Assembly (NCBI GenBank): GCA_003225215.1
Contig: QIBC01000098.1
Span: 1 to 37,519 of the forward strand
Direction: 5' to 3'
From: Acidobacteriota bacterium
GTDB taxonomy: Bacteria > Acidobacteriota > Terriglobia > Terriglobales > Acidobacteriaceae
DNA length: 37,519 nucleotides
Part shown: positions 9,027 through 17,493 of the stretch, piece by piece
Layout: every line of letters starts with the position of its first letter
Numbering within the stretch: position 1 is the first letter of the stretch
Position numbers and translations under genes: made by a program
Notes under the pieces: model-generated
What the model was told of the DNA's origin: nothing
Databases searched by the model: none
The model's input: the letters and a program-made list of their open reading frames with translations, nothing else

Positions 9027-11555
9027 ATGCAGACTGTTGTTCAGGACATCCGGTACGCGATGCGGCAGTTGCGCAAATCGCCGGGATTCACAATCACGGC
9101 GTTGCTGACGCTGGCTATCGGTATTGGCGCGAACACCGCGATCTTCACCCTCGTCCACGGAGTCTTGCTCAAGTCTCTGCCTGTAAGTAATCCATCCCAA
9201 CTCTACAAGTTGGGCGACGAATATAACTGCTGCGTTGAGGGCGATCTGCAAGACAACTGGTCGATGTTCGCCTATGACTTCTACGAATATGCGCGAGACC
9301 ACACGTCGGCTTTCGAACAGCTCGCTGCGGCACAAACCACTCGTCCCGATTTGACCGTGCGGCGCGCAAGCTCGAACGCCCCGGCAGATTCACTTGAAGG
9401 CGAGTTCGTGTCGGGAAACTACTTTTCAGCTCTTGGCGTACCCGCTTATGCGGGCCGCGCCATCGCTCCGAATGACGACAAGATCGGCGCTCCGGCAGTG
9501 GCAGTGATTAGCTATCGCGCCTGGCAGCAGAAATACGGTGGTGATCCATCGCTCGTGGGCGCAAGCGTAATGTTCGATGGCATTCCGGCAAATATCATCG
9601 GGGTAGCTCCGCCGGCCTTCTTCGGTGATCGTCTGGAGAGCGATCCTCCGGATTTCTGGTTGCCTATCTCACAGGAACCTGTCTTTCGGCGCGAAAATTC
9701 GTTGCTGCGTTTACCTGCGACGGCATGGTTGTACATGATCGGACGTCTTCGTCCCGATGCCAATCCCTCGCAAGTATCGGCGCAGCTTACAGCTGAATTA
9801 CGGCAATACCTGCTTACCCCGGGCAATTCCAACCAGCACATGGATCTTAAGAAGATCGATAAGCAGGTGATCCATCTGGCTCCGGGCGGCGGCGGAATCA
9901 ATTCAATGAAAGATGACTACGAGCAGGGACTGCTATTGTTAATGGCTGCGTCAGGCGCGGTCCTCATCATTGCCTGCGCGAATCTCGCAAACCTGCTCCT
10001 CGCGCGCGGAGCCACGACCCGTCTGCGCACTTCCCTGCAGCTGGCGATTGGAGCCACACGAGGCCGCATCATCCGCTCGCAGATAACGGAGAGCCTTGTA
10101 CTCTCCCTCGCCGGAGGAGCTCTCGGACTGCTGCTTGCGATGTACGCGAGTAGAGCGATGCTGCTGATCGCGTTTCGTGGATCGACGTTTGTTCCCATAT
10201 CGAGCACGCCCTCATGGCCCGTGCTTGGATTTACTACTCTCGTCGCCGTGCTTACCGGGATCGTCTTCGGCGTCGGCCCGGCATGGATGGCCTCTCACAC
10301 TGATCCGGCCGAGGCGCTCCGGGGCGCAAGTCGCGTAACCGCGGAGGCGTCGGCGTTACCGCAGCGCTCGCTAATCGTTCTTCAGGCAGCGGTATCGCTT
10401 GTGCTTCTAAGCGTCGCTGCATTGCTGACGCAGACCCTGCGCAACCTCGAGAATCAGGAGTACGGAATCCAGCGGCAAGGCAGGCTGCTGGTGCAAATCA
10501 ATCCTGAGAGTGCGGGTTACAGGCAGGAGAGGTTAATGGCGTTGTACCAGCAGATTGAGGACAAGTTTTCCCATTTGCCAGGCATAATCAGCGAAAGCTT
10601 GTCGCTCTACACAGCGCAGCAAGGAAATAACTGGGGCGAGAGCGTTCACTTTTCCGACAAGACAGGAGAATTCGGCTCGTCTTGGGATCGCGTAAGCGCG
10701 CACTATTTCGAGACAATTGGCACGCCGATCGCTCGCGGCCGAGGTTTTAGTGACCAGGACACCGCGACCTCACAGAAAGTCGCGGTGGTGAATGAGGCCT
10801 TCGTGCGCAAGTATTTTCCGAAGGACGACCCCATCGGGAAGCATTTTGGCAAGGACGAACAAAGCCACGCTGGCGATTACGAGATCGTGGGCGTAGCGAA
10901 GGACGCGAAGTACCAGGATGCTTCCCGCCCGGCACGTCAGATGTTCTTTGTGCCGCTTCCGCAGAAGATCAAGTACGACACACCGGTGGACAACATGGTC
11001 GAAGACTCCTCCATGTACATGGGCACGATCGAACTGCATGTGCAGGGCGATCCCGACAGCTTCGCTCCTTACGTCCGTCGGACATTGGGGGAAATTGATC
11101 CGAATCTAACCCCAATCACCACGCGCAGCTTCGATGAGCAAGTGAAAATCCTCGCCAGCGCTCATACTCTGATTGGTCGTCTGAGCAGCGCTTTCGGATT
11201 CATCGCTCTACTGCTCGCGTCCATTGGACTTTATGGAGTTACTGCCTACCGGGTAGCCCGCCGCACCAGCGAAGTCGGTTTGCGGATGGCTCTGGGAGCC
11301 AACCGGACTGATATCGTCTCACTGATTCTGCGCGGAGCATTTACCCAGGTCGGGATCGGTCTGGTGATTGGAATTCCATTCTGCTTTCTTGCCAAGCACT
11401 GGCTCCAGCATCAACTCTTCGGCATTGGGAAGTTCGATCCGATGAGCCTTATCGTGGCAATTGCAGTACTTGCTTTCTGCGCGTTCATTGCAAGCTTGCT
11501 GCCGGCGGGACGCGCCGCCACGATCGAGCCGATGCAGGCATTGAGAACAGAATAA
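9027..11555 (+). CDS. ADOP-family ABC permease (duplicated MacB/FtsX-type)
   Basis: An 842-residue membrane protein of the acidobacterial duplicated orphan permease (ADOP) type. It begins with the hallmark QDIRYAMRQLRKSPGF and a first membrane helix (TLAIGIGANTAIFTLV). A MacB-like periplasmic domain, a central FtsX permease block (about 290-425), a second periplasmic domain and a final FtsX block follow. The last block has the motif TSEVGLRMALGA and ends RAATIEPMQALRTE. The open frame begins at a TTG (9015), but the ATG at 9027 has GGGAGGA just upstream and gives the family N-terminus. No ATPase partner or padR-type regulator is adjacent, which is why these proteins are called orphan. By MacB family knowledge it may take part in efflux or envelope stress; the substrate is unknown. 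Confidence 0.93.
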   Translation: MQTVVQDIRYAMRQLRKSPGFTITALLTLAIGIGANTAIFTLVHGVLLKSLPVSNPSQLYKLGDEYNCCVEGDLQDNWSMFAYDFYEYARDHTSAFEQLAAAQTTRPDLTVRRASSNAPADSLEGEFVSGNYFSALGVPAYAGRAIAPNDDKIGAPAVAVISYRAWQQKYGGDPSLVGASVMFDGIPANIIGVAPPAFFGDRLESDPPDFWLPISQEPVFRRENSLLRLPATAWLYMIGRLRPDANPSQVSAQLTAELRQYLLTPGNSNQHMDLKKIDKQVIHLAPGGGGINSMKDDYEQGLLLLMAASGAVLIIACANLANLLLARGATTRLRTSLQLAIGATRGRIIRSQITESLVLSLAGGALGLLLAMYASRAMLLIAFRGSTFVPISSTPSWPVLGFTTLVAVLTGIVFGVGPAWMASHTDPAEALRGASRVTAEASALPQRSLIVLQAAVSLVLLSVAALLTQTLRNLENQEYGIQRQGRLLVQINPESAGYRQERLMALYQQIEDKFSHLPGIISESLSLYTAQQGNNWGESVHFSDKTGEFGSSWDRVSAHYFETIGTPIARGRGFSDQDTATSQKVAVVNEAFVRKYFPKDDPIGKHFGKDEQSHAGDYEIVGVAKDAKYQDASRPARQMFFVPLPQKIKYDTPVDNMVEDSSMYMGTIELHVQGDPDSFAPYVRRTLGEIDPNLTPITTRSFDEQVKILASAHTLIGRLSSAFGFIALLLASIGLYGVTAYRVARRTSEVGLRMALGANRTDIVSLILRGAFTQVGIGLVIGIPFCFLAKHWLQHQLFGIGKFDPMSLIVAIAVLAFCAFIASLLPAGRAATIEPMQALRTE

Positions 11556-11575
11556 TGCCTGCTTCCTTCGGCAGG

Positions 11576-11944
11576 TCACCAACTGCTATATCTAGTACCG
11601 TCACAGCCAATAAGATCTGAACCGCTGTGCACGTCTGAGATACCGGATTTTGTTTGGTGGACCGCCAAAGTCTCTAGAGTCTCAGACCTCTCTACTCGCC
11701 ACGTCTGCGCTGAGTCTGTGAAGGGATCTTTGGGAATCTGTTTCAGGTATCCGGCTTCGACCAAATCTTGCAACGCTTGTGGAGCCGTTTCCTTATCTCG
11801 AGTGTAGTTGTCGATCTGATCGCGCATCGTCTTGAGGTCCTGACGCAGGACAGCCTCTCTGGAGCTGTTGTTGAACCGGCAGCACCCAGCGAAAGCGATC
11901 GACATCAGGATGAGTACAGGTAGGCTTATAGAAGAGCGGAGCAT
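11576..11944 (-). CDS. Pseudopilin-derived protein with a lipoprotein-like N-terminus
   Basis: A 122-residue tandem paralogue of the pseudopilin just upstream. From EAVLRQDLKTMRDQ to the C-terminal YSSW the two agree at about three quarters of positions, including an identical EAVLRQDLKT and the ending GISDVHSGS. The N-terminal part has changed completely. Instead of a prepilin leader and the GFTLIELM helix it has a signal sequence with a possible lipobox FAGC (Cys21). It therefore should not enter a pilus; it may be a membrane-anchored soluble pilin head. Its ATG overlaps the previous stop by one base (TAATG), so translation is probably coupled. It may be functional or an early decaying copy; the frame is intact and the conserved part is well kept. 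Confidence 0.75.
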   Translation of the reverse strand: MLRSSISLPVLILMSIAFAGCCRFNNSSREAVLRQDLKTMRDQIDNYTRDKETAPQALQDLVEAGYLKQIPKDPFTDSAQTWRVERSETLETLAVHQTKSGISDVHSGSDLIGCDGTRYSSW

Positions 11945-12360
11945 TACCAGCTGCTATACGCGGTGCCGTCGCTACCCACAAGGTTCGACCCACTGTGAAC
12001 ATCGGAAATTCCCGGTTCGGTCTGATCAAGGCTAATCAGCGTGTCGGAGTTTTCCACCTGCCATGTGTCGGTTGAGCCGGTAAACGGGTCCTTAGGAATT
12101 TTTCGCAGGTATCCTGCGTCGACCAGGTCTTGCAGTGCCTGCGGGGCCTTTTCTTTATCCATCGTGTAGTTGTCGATCTGATCGCGCATCGTCTTCAGAT
12201 CCTGCCGGAGGACCGCTTCTTTAGCGCGGACGACTGATGCCTCGTACATTGGAACGGCAATGGCAACGAGGATCAGAATGATCGAGATGACCACCATCAG
12301 CTCGATCAGAGTAAAGCCCTGCAGTTTGCGCATCAGTCCCGAGTTGGTCCGTTTCACCAT
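11944..12360 (-). CDS. GspG-like type II secretion/type IV pilus pseudopilin
   Basis: A 138-residue pseudopilin. The prepilin peptidase site and hydrophobic helix are clear: leader ending MRKLQG, then FTLIELMVVISIILILVAIAV, with the conserved glutamate at mature position 5. The soluble part has the GspG-like pattern LRQDLKTMRDQIDNY, a KDPFTG turn and a C-terminal SDGTAYSSW that resembles the calcium-site end of GspG. Its ATG at 12360 overlaps the preceding stop (ATGGTGA). A second ATG at 12333 would give a more typical 6-residue leader; neither has a strong Shine-Dalgarno, so the start is uncertain. It probably works with the secretin upstream in a type II secretion-like or pilus machine in the envelope; no ATPase or inner-membrane platform is encoded here. 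Confidence 0.9.
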   Translation of the reverse strand: MVKRTNSGLMRKLQGFTLIELMVVISIILILVAIAVPMYEASVVRAKEAVLRQDLKTMRDQIDNYTMDKEKAPQALQDLVDAGYLRKIPKDPFTGSTDTWQVENSDTLISLDQTEPGISDVHSGSNLVGSDGTAYSSW

Positions 12361-12827
12361 GTGTTGTACTTCGTTCCGTCCAGCGCTGTGCCTTCGCTCT
12401 TGGTGAACACGTCAAAGACATTCTGCCCCCCCCAGGATGTGGAATCGGGATCATCCTGGTTGGAGCGCATTCCCCACTCTGTATTTCCCGTCATGGGATC
12501 TACCGGAATGCGTCGCAGGAAGCGCAGCTTCTTGCCTTGTACGTCCACACCGTCCACCAGAGTCTGCATATCGGGCGGATAGCCCAGGCTATCGACCTTC
12601 GTCTGGAATGCTCCCCGATCCGCGGCATCTTTATAGCGATCGATCGCGTCCCGCATCTCCCATAAATCGCGCCGCAGTTCGATTTCCTTGTCGCGCTTCG
12701 CGCGAACGCGAACGATCGGCACCGCTGCGCCCGCAAGCAGGCCGATGATCGAGATTGCGATGATCAGTTCAATCAGCGTGAGCCCGGGGGCGCTTCCAAG
12801 AAGGCGACGCTGAAAAAAGCGATGCAT
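12354..12827 (-). CDS. GspG-like pseudopilin
   Basis: A 157-residue pseudopilin with leader ending SAPG and helix LTLIELIIAISIIGLLAGAAV (Glu at mature position 5), followed by LRRDLWEMRDAIDRYKDAA. The LRRIPVDPMTGNTEWGMRS stretch is the family DP-turn (DPWG/DPFG in classical GspG), and the C-terminus LDGTKYNTW matches the ending of its neighbour. It is longer than the second pseudopilin because of an insert around SLGYPPDMQTLVDGVDVQG, which resembles the classical major pseudopilin layout. It starts 11 bases after the secretin stop and overlaps the next gene by 7 bases, so the four genes on this strand form one operon. Expected role: subunit of a periplasmic pseudopilus. Confidence 0.91.
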   Translation of the reverse strand: MHRFFQRRLLGSAPGLTLIELIIAISIIGLLAGAAVPIVRVRAKRDKEIELRRDLWEMRDAIDRYKDAADRGAFQTKVDSLGYPPDMQTLVDGVDVQGKKLRFLRRIPVDPMTGNTEWGMRSNQDDPDSTSWGGQNVFDVFTKSEGTALDGTKYNTW

Positions 12828-12838
12828 AAAACCAAAAC

Positions 12839-15037
12839 CTACTGAACCTTTACCGTCATTTGCGAACCCAGCACCTGTATGGGCTGCTGCTGGCTGTTTC
12901 GCGCTCCGGGACGAGTGATGCTAAGCACGGTGTCGCCGGGTTGCTTTGCCTGAAGAGTTACGGTGAACACGGTACCTTGCCCACTTACCCCTCCGGACCC
13001 GGGAGGACGCGAAGCGGAGGCCACGAGAACTCCTGAATTCACGTCATCACGATTCACGAGCGCCACAGGCTGCCCGTCTTTGGTGAGGAAGTCGCCATTA
13101 TCGATCTTCACCACTGAGAGACGTTTAGGATCGTAGGTAATCTGAAGCGGTACCGAAGCTACGTCCATCCCGCCGTTCATCGTCACACTTACCGTGAACG
13201 TTCCGCCGTTCGTGGTCGTGATCGATGGAGGATCGAAGCGCAATACGGGCTGCGCGGCGGGGGTAGCTGTTTCCTGCGGGGAAGGAGCTGGCGCCGGATT
13301 CGCCGGGGCAGGAGCCTGGGCAACGCCAGTTGTTGCAGCTGGATTCGCCGGAGCAGCGCTTGCGGGGACCGCGGGCCTGGACTGCTGAAGCTGACTTTGA
13401 GGTGTGGGTGCCTCCCCCTGGCCGCCACGGCCGGGCCGATTCGGCGCAAGACGCAGATCGATTGCGCTGTCTGTCCCTACATCGATCGGGCGCAGGTTTA
13501 AATCGGTCACGTCCTGATCGCGTACCAAATGGGGAATCAATACAAACACCACTTCGTTCTTGGTGTGATCGATCTTTTCACTGCCAAAGATGTACTTCAG
13601 CACCGGAATTTGGCCCAAACCGGGAATACCGGTGAAGCTCTTTTGATCTTGATCCTCAAAAATACCGCCCAGCAGGTTCACTTCGCCTTCGCGCAGGCGA
13701 ATCTGATGATCGATCTTGCGCTGGCTGATGACCGGCTGATCGATTCCTCCGATGGAGACGGTGTTCGTCTGCGAGGAGATGTCCATCGTCACCTTCAACG
13801 TGACATCGCCGTTCAAGTGCACAGTCGGCTGAACATCAATGTTCACGCCAACATCGAGGTACTGGAACTGCGTGTTCACTAGCGGATTGATACCCACACC
13901 GCCAATGCCGGGCTGAAACGATCCGGTAGCAATCGGAATGCGCGAGCTGCTCGATTGCCCGTTGGTCGCGTTCGGATTTGTGGTGGTAGTCTGCCCGGGC
14001 GGAATCAGTTGAATGCCGATAGGTCCATTCGCCAGGGAAGGCGTAAACCCCAGGTTGCGAATCCTCTCCTTGGAGACCTGAAGAATAGCCACATCAATGA
14101 CTACTTCCGCCCTCGACTTGTCGAGATCCGCGACGATCTTCTCGGCGAGAGCTACTTTGTCCGGCGAACCGCGCACGACGATCGCATTTTCCGCGGCGAT
14201 CGGCTGCACGCGAGTAATATCCAAAATCGTGCGCAGCGTGTTGGCAATGTCTTGAAATTCTGTCTGACTCGCAGCGTTCGTCAGATAGAAAGTTTTGACG
14301 ACACTTTGATCGAGATCCTTGCGCTTAGTTTGCGTATTCGGCGCAACAAAAATCGTGTTCGGCGTCACCGGCCGCCAGAAGGTGCCCGACTGGATAGAAA
14401 CGATGCCCAGAGCCTCCTGCAATGTAACTCCGTTCAATTCCAGCGGAGGAAGCTGCCTTGCCACGTAGTCTGGATCGAACAAGATGTTGATGCCGGCCAA
14501 CTTGCCGATCGTCTGATAGATCGTCTTGCTGTCGCCCGAGATGTGCATGTTGATCGAAAGATCATTGATGGGGGCGAGGCTGACCGGCCCTTGTGCCTGC
14601 TCGATGCGCTGGCGGAGGATGTCTTCCCGCTTCGGCTCCTGCTGGGTCGTGTTTCCCCCACCGGCAGCTCCTGAAATCTGAGCCTGGGTGCGGGCAATCT
14701 CCTGTTGAGCGATGAAACTCGACGGATCGATTTGCGCTGCCGTCTCGAATTCCTGAAGTGCCTTCTGCAGATCTCCGCTCTGGCGGAGCTGTTGGCCGCG
14801 TTTCACGTGGACAGCGGCCGCCTGGAATTTCAAACGCTCAAACGCAGAACGATACCGTAGATCGGTCGGCTTCTCGTCATAAGCGGCCTTATAAGCCGCG
14901 TATGCCTCGAGGTAGTCCTGCTTTGCCTCTGCCACCTGGCCTTTGTGGTAAAGAGACTTTGCTGATTCGGCAACGCTTGTGGAAACTCCCAGGACACATA
15001 CCAGCAGTATGAGAGCGCTTCGGTTGGAGATTCTCAA
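12839..15037 (-). CDS. Secretin (GspD/PilQ-type) with N-terminal TPR and C-terminal cohesin-like domain
   Basis: A protein of about 732 residues. Order: signal sequence (RISNRSALILLVCVLGVSTS); TPR-like repeats (about 30-125); N0/STN-like domain with INILFDPDY (about 160-232); secretin N domain (about 245-308, NAIVVRGSPDKV); secretin core (about 312-505) with the signature GIPGLGQIPVLKYIFGSEK; an Ala/Pro-rich linker (about 535-597); and a cohesin-like beta domain to the end (VLRFDPPSI, PLQITYDPKRLSV). It should form an outer-membrane channel. The longest frame starts at 15070, but the TTG at 15037 has AAGGAG five bases upstream and gives a clean signal peptide, so I prefer it. The cohesin-like tail could bind a partner or cargo; that is inference. 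Confidence 0.92.
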   Translation of the reverse strand: MRISNRSALILLVCVLGVSTSVAESAKSLYHKGQVAEAKQDYLEAYAAYKAAYDEKPTDLRYRSAFERLKFQAAAVHVKRGQQLRQSGDLQKALQEFETAAQIDPSSFIAQQEIARTQAQISGAAGGGNTTQQEPKREDILRQRIEQAQGPVSLAPINDLSINMHISGDSKTIYQTIGKLAGINILFDPDYVARQLPPLELNGVTLQEALGIVSIQSGTFWRPVTPNTIFVAPNTQTKRKDLDQSVVKTFYLTNAASQTEFQDIANTLRTILDITRVQPIAAENAIVVRGSPDKVALAEKIVADLDKSRAEVVIDVAILQVSKERIRNLGFTPSLANGPIGIQLIPPGQTTTTNPNATNGQSSSSRIPIATGSFQPGIGGVGINPLVNTQFQYLDVGVNIDVQPTVHLNGDVTLKVTMDISSQTNTVSIGGIDQPVISQRKIDHQIRLREGEVNLLGGIFEDQDQKSFTGIPGLGQIPVLKYIFGSEKIDHTKNEVVFVLIPHLVRDQDVTDLNLRPIDVGTDSAIDLRLAPNRPGRGGQGEAPTPQSQLQQSRPAVPASAAPANPAATTGVAQAPAPANPAPAPSPQETATPAAQPVLRFDPPSITTTNGGTFTVSVTMNGGMDVASVPLQITYDPKRLSVVKIDNGDFLTKDGQPVALVNRDDVNSGVLVASASRPPGSGGVSGQGTVFTVTLQAKQPGDTVLSITRPGARNSQQQPIQVLGSQMTVKVQ

Positions 15038-15060
15038 ACCTACTCCTTCGAGCAAAGTTG

Positions 15061-15078
15061 TTGGACACATTTGTCCAA
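15061..15078. promoter_or_regulatory. Palindrome upstream of the secretin operon
   Basis: TTGGACACATTTGTCCAA is a perfect 7-bp inverted repeat with a 4-base centre, 24 bases upstream of the preferred TTG start of the secretin gene. It could be an operator or a 5'-leader hairpin. It contains the upstream ATG (15068-15070) that a gene caller may choose. No known regulator can be named from sequence alone. Confidence 0.35.
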
Positions 15079-15304
15079 AACCGGTCTGTCGTGAGCGTCA
15101 GCTAAAGGAACCTAAAATACCAGACTGCCGGCGGCGCGCAAGCGGGGAGCCCTTTCCTCCAGGATTCCGCAAGTCACTGGGTTTAGGCCACTTGAGAACC
15201 CGCAGAATCGCCGATTATAGCATTGGAACGACGCGCCACTTTGCGCTTGCAGCAATTCTTGCATGTTACGATTTGAGATTGCCCCCTCTCAGGCATTTAC
15301 TTCC

Positions 15305-15829
15305 ATGGCTCGCTCCGTCACCCAAACCAAACCCGACCGGCCCAAGAACGTAAAGCGGGATCCCGTGGCCTCGGGCGAGCGGGATGCTTCGGTAAACCGG
15401 GGCGCTTCGCATAAGTACTCTCTGCTGGAGAAGTTTGAAGCTGGACTCTTGCTGCGCGGCACTGAAGTCAAATCGATCCGTTCCGGACAGGTTCAGCTCA
15501 GGGATGCCTACGGGCTGGTAAAGGACGGGGAGGTTTGGCTCCTGAACGCGCACATCGGCCCATACGAGCACGGTAATATCTTCAACCACGAACCGCTCCG
15601 CACCCGCAAGCTGCTCTTACATCGCGAGGAGATCCGCAAACTCATCGGTAAAACGCAACAAAAAGGACTCACACTGATCCCCACCCGCGTGTACTTTCGC
15701 AACGGTAAAGCCAAGGTCGAATTAGCGCTCGCCCGCGGAAAGCAGGAATGGGATAAACGCGAAACCGAGCGCCGCCGGACAGCCGACAAAGAAGCACGCG
15801 AAGCCATCGCGCGCAGCCGTCGCGCGTGA
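15305..15829 (+). CDS. smpB: SsrA (tmRNA)-binding protein SmpB
   Basis: A 174-residue SmpB, partner of tmRNA in rescue of stalled ribosomes. The OB-fold core is clear: NRGASHKYSLLEKFEAGLLL, then GTEVKSIRSGQVQLRDAY, ending with the basic tail KRETERRRTADKEAREAIAR. The frame is open from 15263, but the ATG at 15305 (MARSVTQ) is the better start; even so about 30 extra basic residues precede the usual start near KYSLLEKF. That N-terminal stretch is more variable in the family. The gene is alone on the plus strand, divergent from the secretin operon. A short palindrome after the stop may terminate it. The ssrA RNA gene is not visible in the window. Confidence 0.95.
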   Translation: MARSVTQTKPDRPKNVKRDPVASGERDASVNRGASHKYSLLEKFEAGLLLRGTEVKSIRSGQVQLRDAYGLVKDGEVWLLNAHIGPYEHGNIFNHEPLRTRKLLLHREEIRKLIGKTQQKGLTLIPTRVYFRNGKAKVELALARGKQEWDKRETERRRTADKEAREAIARSRRA

Positions 15830-15835
15830 GCCACT

Positions 15836-15864
15836 GTAGAGACGCAGCATGCCGCGTCTCTTTC
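15836..15864. repeat. Imperfect copy of the GTAGAGACGC palindrome, after smpB
   Basis: GTAGAGACGC then AGCATGCC then GCGTCTCT: 8-bp stem 15838-15845 with 15854-15861 followed by TTT. It is an imperfect version of the 28-bp palindrome found after pepA. Its place just after the smpB stop suggests use as a terminator. Confidence 0.7.
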
Positions 15865-15920
15865 AACGCTGCCAATAAGCTGGATTTGCCAAGTTATATT
15901 TGGAGAGAAAGAACGAAATA

Positions 15921-17423
15921 ATGAAATTTGATCTAGTAATCAAGAACGCCGCGGATGTTGAGACCGATTGTCTCGTGGTTCCAGTAGTCGACAAAGGAGA
16001 AAAAGATAGACCCCAAGCCGCGGTACTCAGCACTGAGAAACCATTTCACGACGTGGCACAGGAGCTCATCGCTTCCGGCGAACTGAGCGGCAAGGCGCTT
16101 GAATTGGCGATGCTGTATCGCCCTGCCGGCGTTAAGGCCAAGCGAGTGTTGTTTGTCGGCGGCGGCAAGGAAAAGAAATTCAATCCGAACGATTTCCGTA
16201 AGATCGCAGGAGCTGCAGCTCGCCATTTGAAATCGAGAAACATTCGCAACGTAGCAATTGCCCTCCCCTCCTCAGTGCACTTCCATGCCGACAACGCGGT
16301 ACGCGCGGCGGTGATTGGCGTACTGCTCGGCGATTTCGATCCTGACACCTACAAGAGCGACCGCAAAGATCAGCGCCTTGAATCGCTCACGGTTGTGGCG
16401 CCGGCAGGAAGCGACGAAAAGCTCCTGCGTGCGGCCCTGGACGAAGGCCGCATCATCGGAGAATCCCAGAACTTCACTCGCGAACTGGTCAATGAACCCA
16501 GCAATCGCCTTACGCCCACTATCCTTGCAGATCGCGCGCGGCAAATGGCCAGCGAGACAGGTTTGCACTGCGAAGTGCTCGGTCCGGATGACATTAAGGC
16601 GTTGAAGATGGGGGCCTTCTGGGGCGTTGCTCAAGGTTCCGAGGAGCCGCCTGCGCTGATCGTGTTGAAATACTCTCCCGCTGGTGCCCCCGCCGAGCCC
16701 GTTTTGGGACTCGTTGGCAAGGCCATCACCTTCGACACCGGCGGAATCTCCATCAAACCAGCCGATGGCATGGAGAAGATGAAGTACGACATGGCAGGCG
16801 GCGCCACCATGCTGGGCGCGATGCGAGCCATCGCTCAACTCAAGCCCAAAGTCAAAGTCAACGCGGTGATCTGCGCCTCGGAGAACATGCCATCAGGCAA
16901 AGCACAGAAGCCCGGAGATGTGCAGATCGCAATGTCGGGCAAGTCAATCGAGATCATCAATACTGACGCAGAAGGCCGCCTCGTCCTCGCCGATGGTCTG
17001 ACCTATGCTCGTACCAAATTGGGATGCACTCATCTGGTAGACGCCGCCACGCTCACCGGAGCCTGTGTAGTCGCGTTGGCGATGGTAAATGCAGGTATTT
17101 TTGCGAATGATGATGCAATGTATGAGCGTTTCGAGAAAGCGCGCCATCAGGCGGGCGAGAAGATGTGGCGCCTGCCGCTCGATGATGAATACCGTGACAT
17201 GATCAAGTCGAGCATCGCAGACATTGTGAACAGCGGCGGCCGCTATGGTGGAGCTGTTACAGCCGCGATGTTTCTCAAGGAATTTGTGGAAGATAAGCCT
17301 TGGATTCATCTCGATATTGCAGGAACCGCCTGGGTAGATGAGGCGAAGCCGTTCATCGCCAAAGGGCCGTCAGGAATCGCGGTACGAAGTCTGATCGAAT
17401 TCGTGCGAGGCTTCGCAGCATAG
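15921..17423 (+). CDS. pepA: Leucyl aminopeptidase (M17 family)
   Basis: A 500-residue M17 leucyl aminopeptidase, a cytosolic hexameric metalloenzyme that removes N-terminal residues. The two-metal site is complete: K267 and D272 in GKAITFDTGG, K279 in SIKP, D290 in KYDMAGG, and D349, E351 and R353 in the signature NTDAEGRL. The open frame extends to a TTG at 15900, but the ATG at 15921 gives the normal N-terminus (MKFDLVIKNA) and leaves GGAGAG upstream, at rather long spacing. The length is typical. The gene is single, bracketed on both sides by copies of the same short palindrome (15836-15864 and 17432-17459). Confidence 0.97.
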   Translation: MKFDLVIKNAADVETDCLVVPVVDKGEKDRPQAAVLSTEKPFHDVAQELIASGELSGKALELAMLYRPAGVKAKRVLFVGGGKEKKFNPNDFRKIAGAAARHLKSRNIRNVAIALPSSVHFHADNAVRAAVIGVLLGDFDPDTYKSDRKDQRLESLTVVAPAGSDEKLLRAALDEGRIIGESQNFTRELVNEPSNRLTPTILADRARQMASETGLHCEVLGPDDIKALKMGAFWGVAQGSEEPPALIVLKYSPAGAPAEPVLGLVGKAITFDTGGISIKPADGMEKMKYDMAGGATMLGAMRAIAQLKPKVKVNAVICASENMPSGKAQKPGDVQIAMSGKSIEIINTDAEGRLVLADGLTYARTKLGCTHLVDAATLTGACVVALAMVNAGIFANDDAMYERFEKARHQAGEKMWRLPLDDEYRDMIKSSIADIVNSGGRYGGAVTAAMFLKEFVEDKPWIHLDIAGTAWVDEAKPFIAKGPSGIAVRSLIEFVRGFAA

Positions 17424-17431
17424 ACAGCATG

Positions 17432-17459
17432 GTAGAGACGCAGCATGCTGCGTCTCTAC
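17432..17459. repeat. Perfect 28-bp palindrome after pepA
   Basis: The 28 bases read the same on both strands (half-site GTAGAGACGCAGCA). A near copy lies before pepA at 15836-15864. It lies between the convergent pepA and argS ends, so it may serve as a bidirectional terminator as well as being an interspersed repeat. Confidence 0.85.
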
Positions 17460-17493
17460 GAGGAGGCTTGCATCCGCGAGTCTGCCGGGCCAG

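Noticed and set aside
16272-16838. 188-codon minus frame inside pepA
   Set aside because: Antisense shadow of pepA with no family resemblance.
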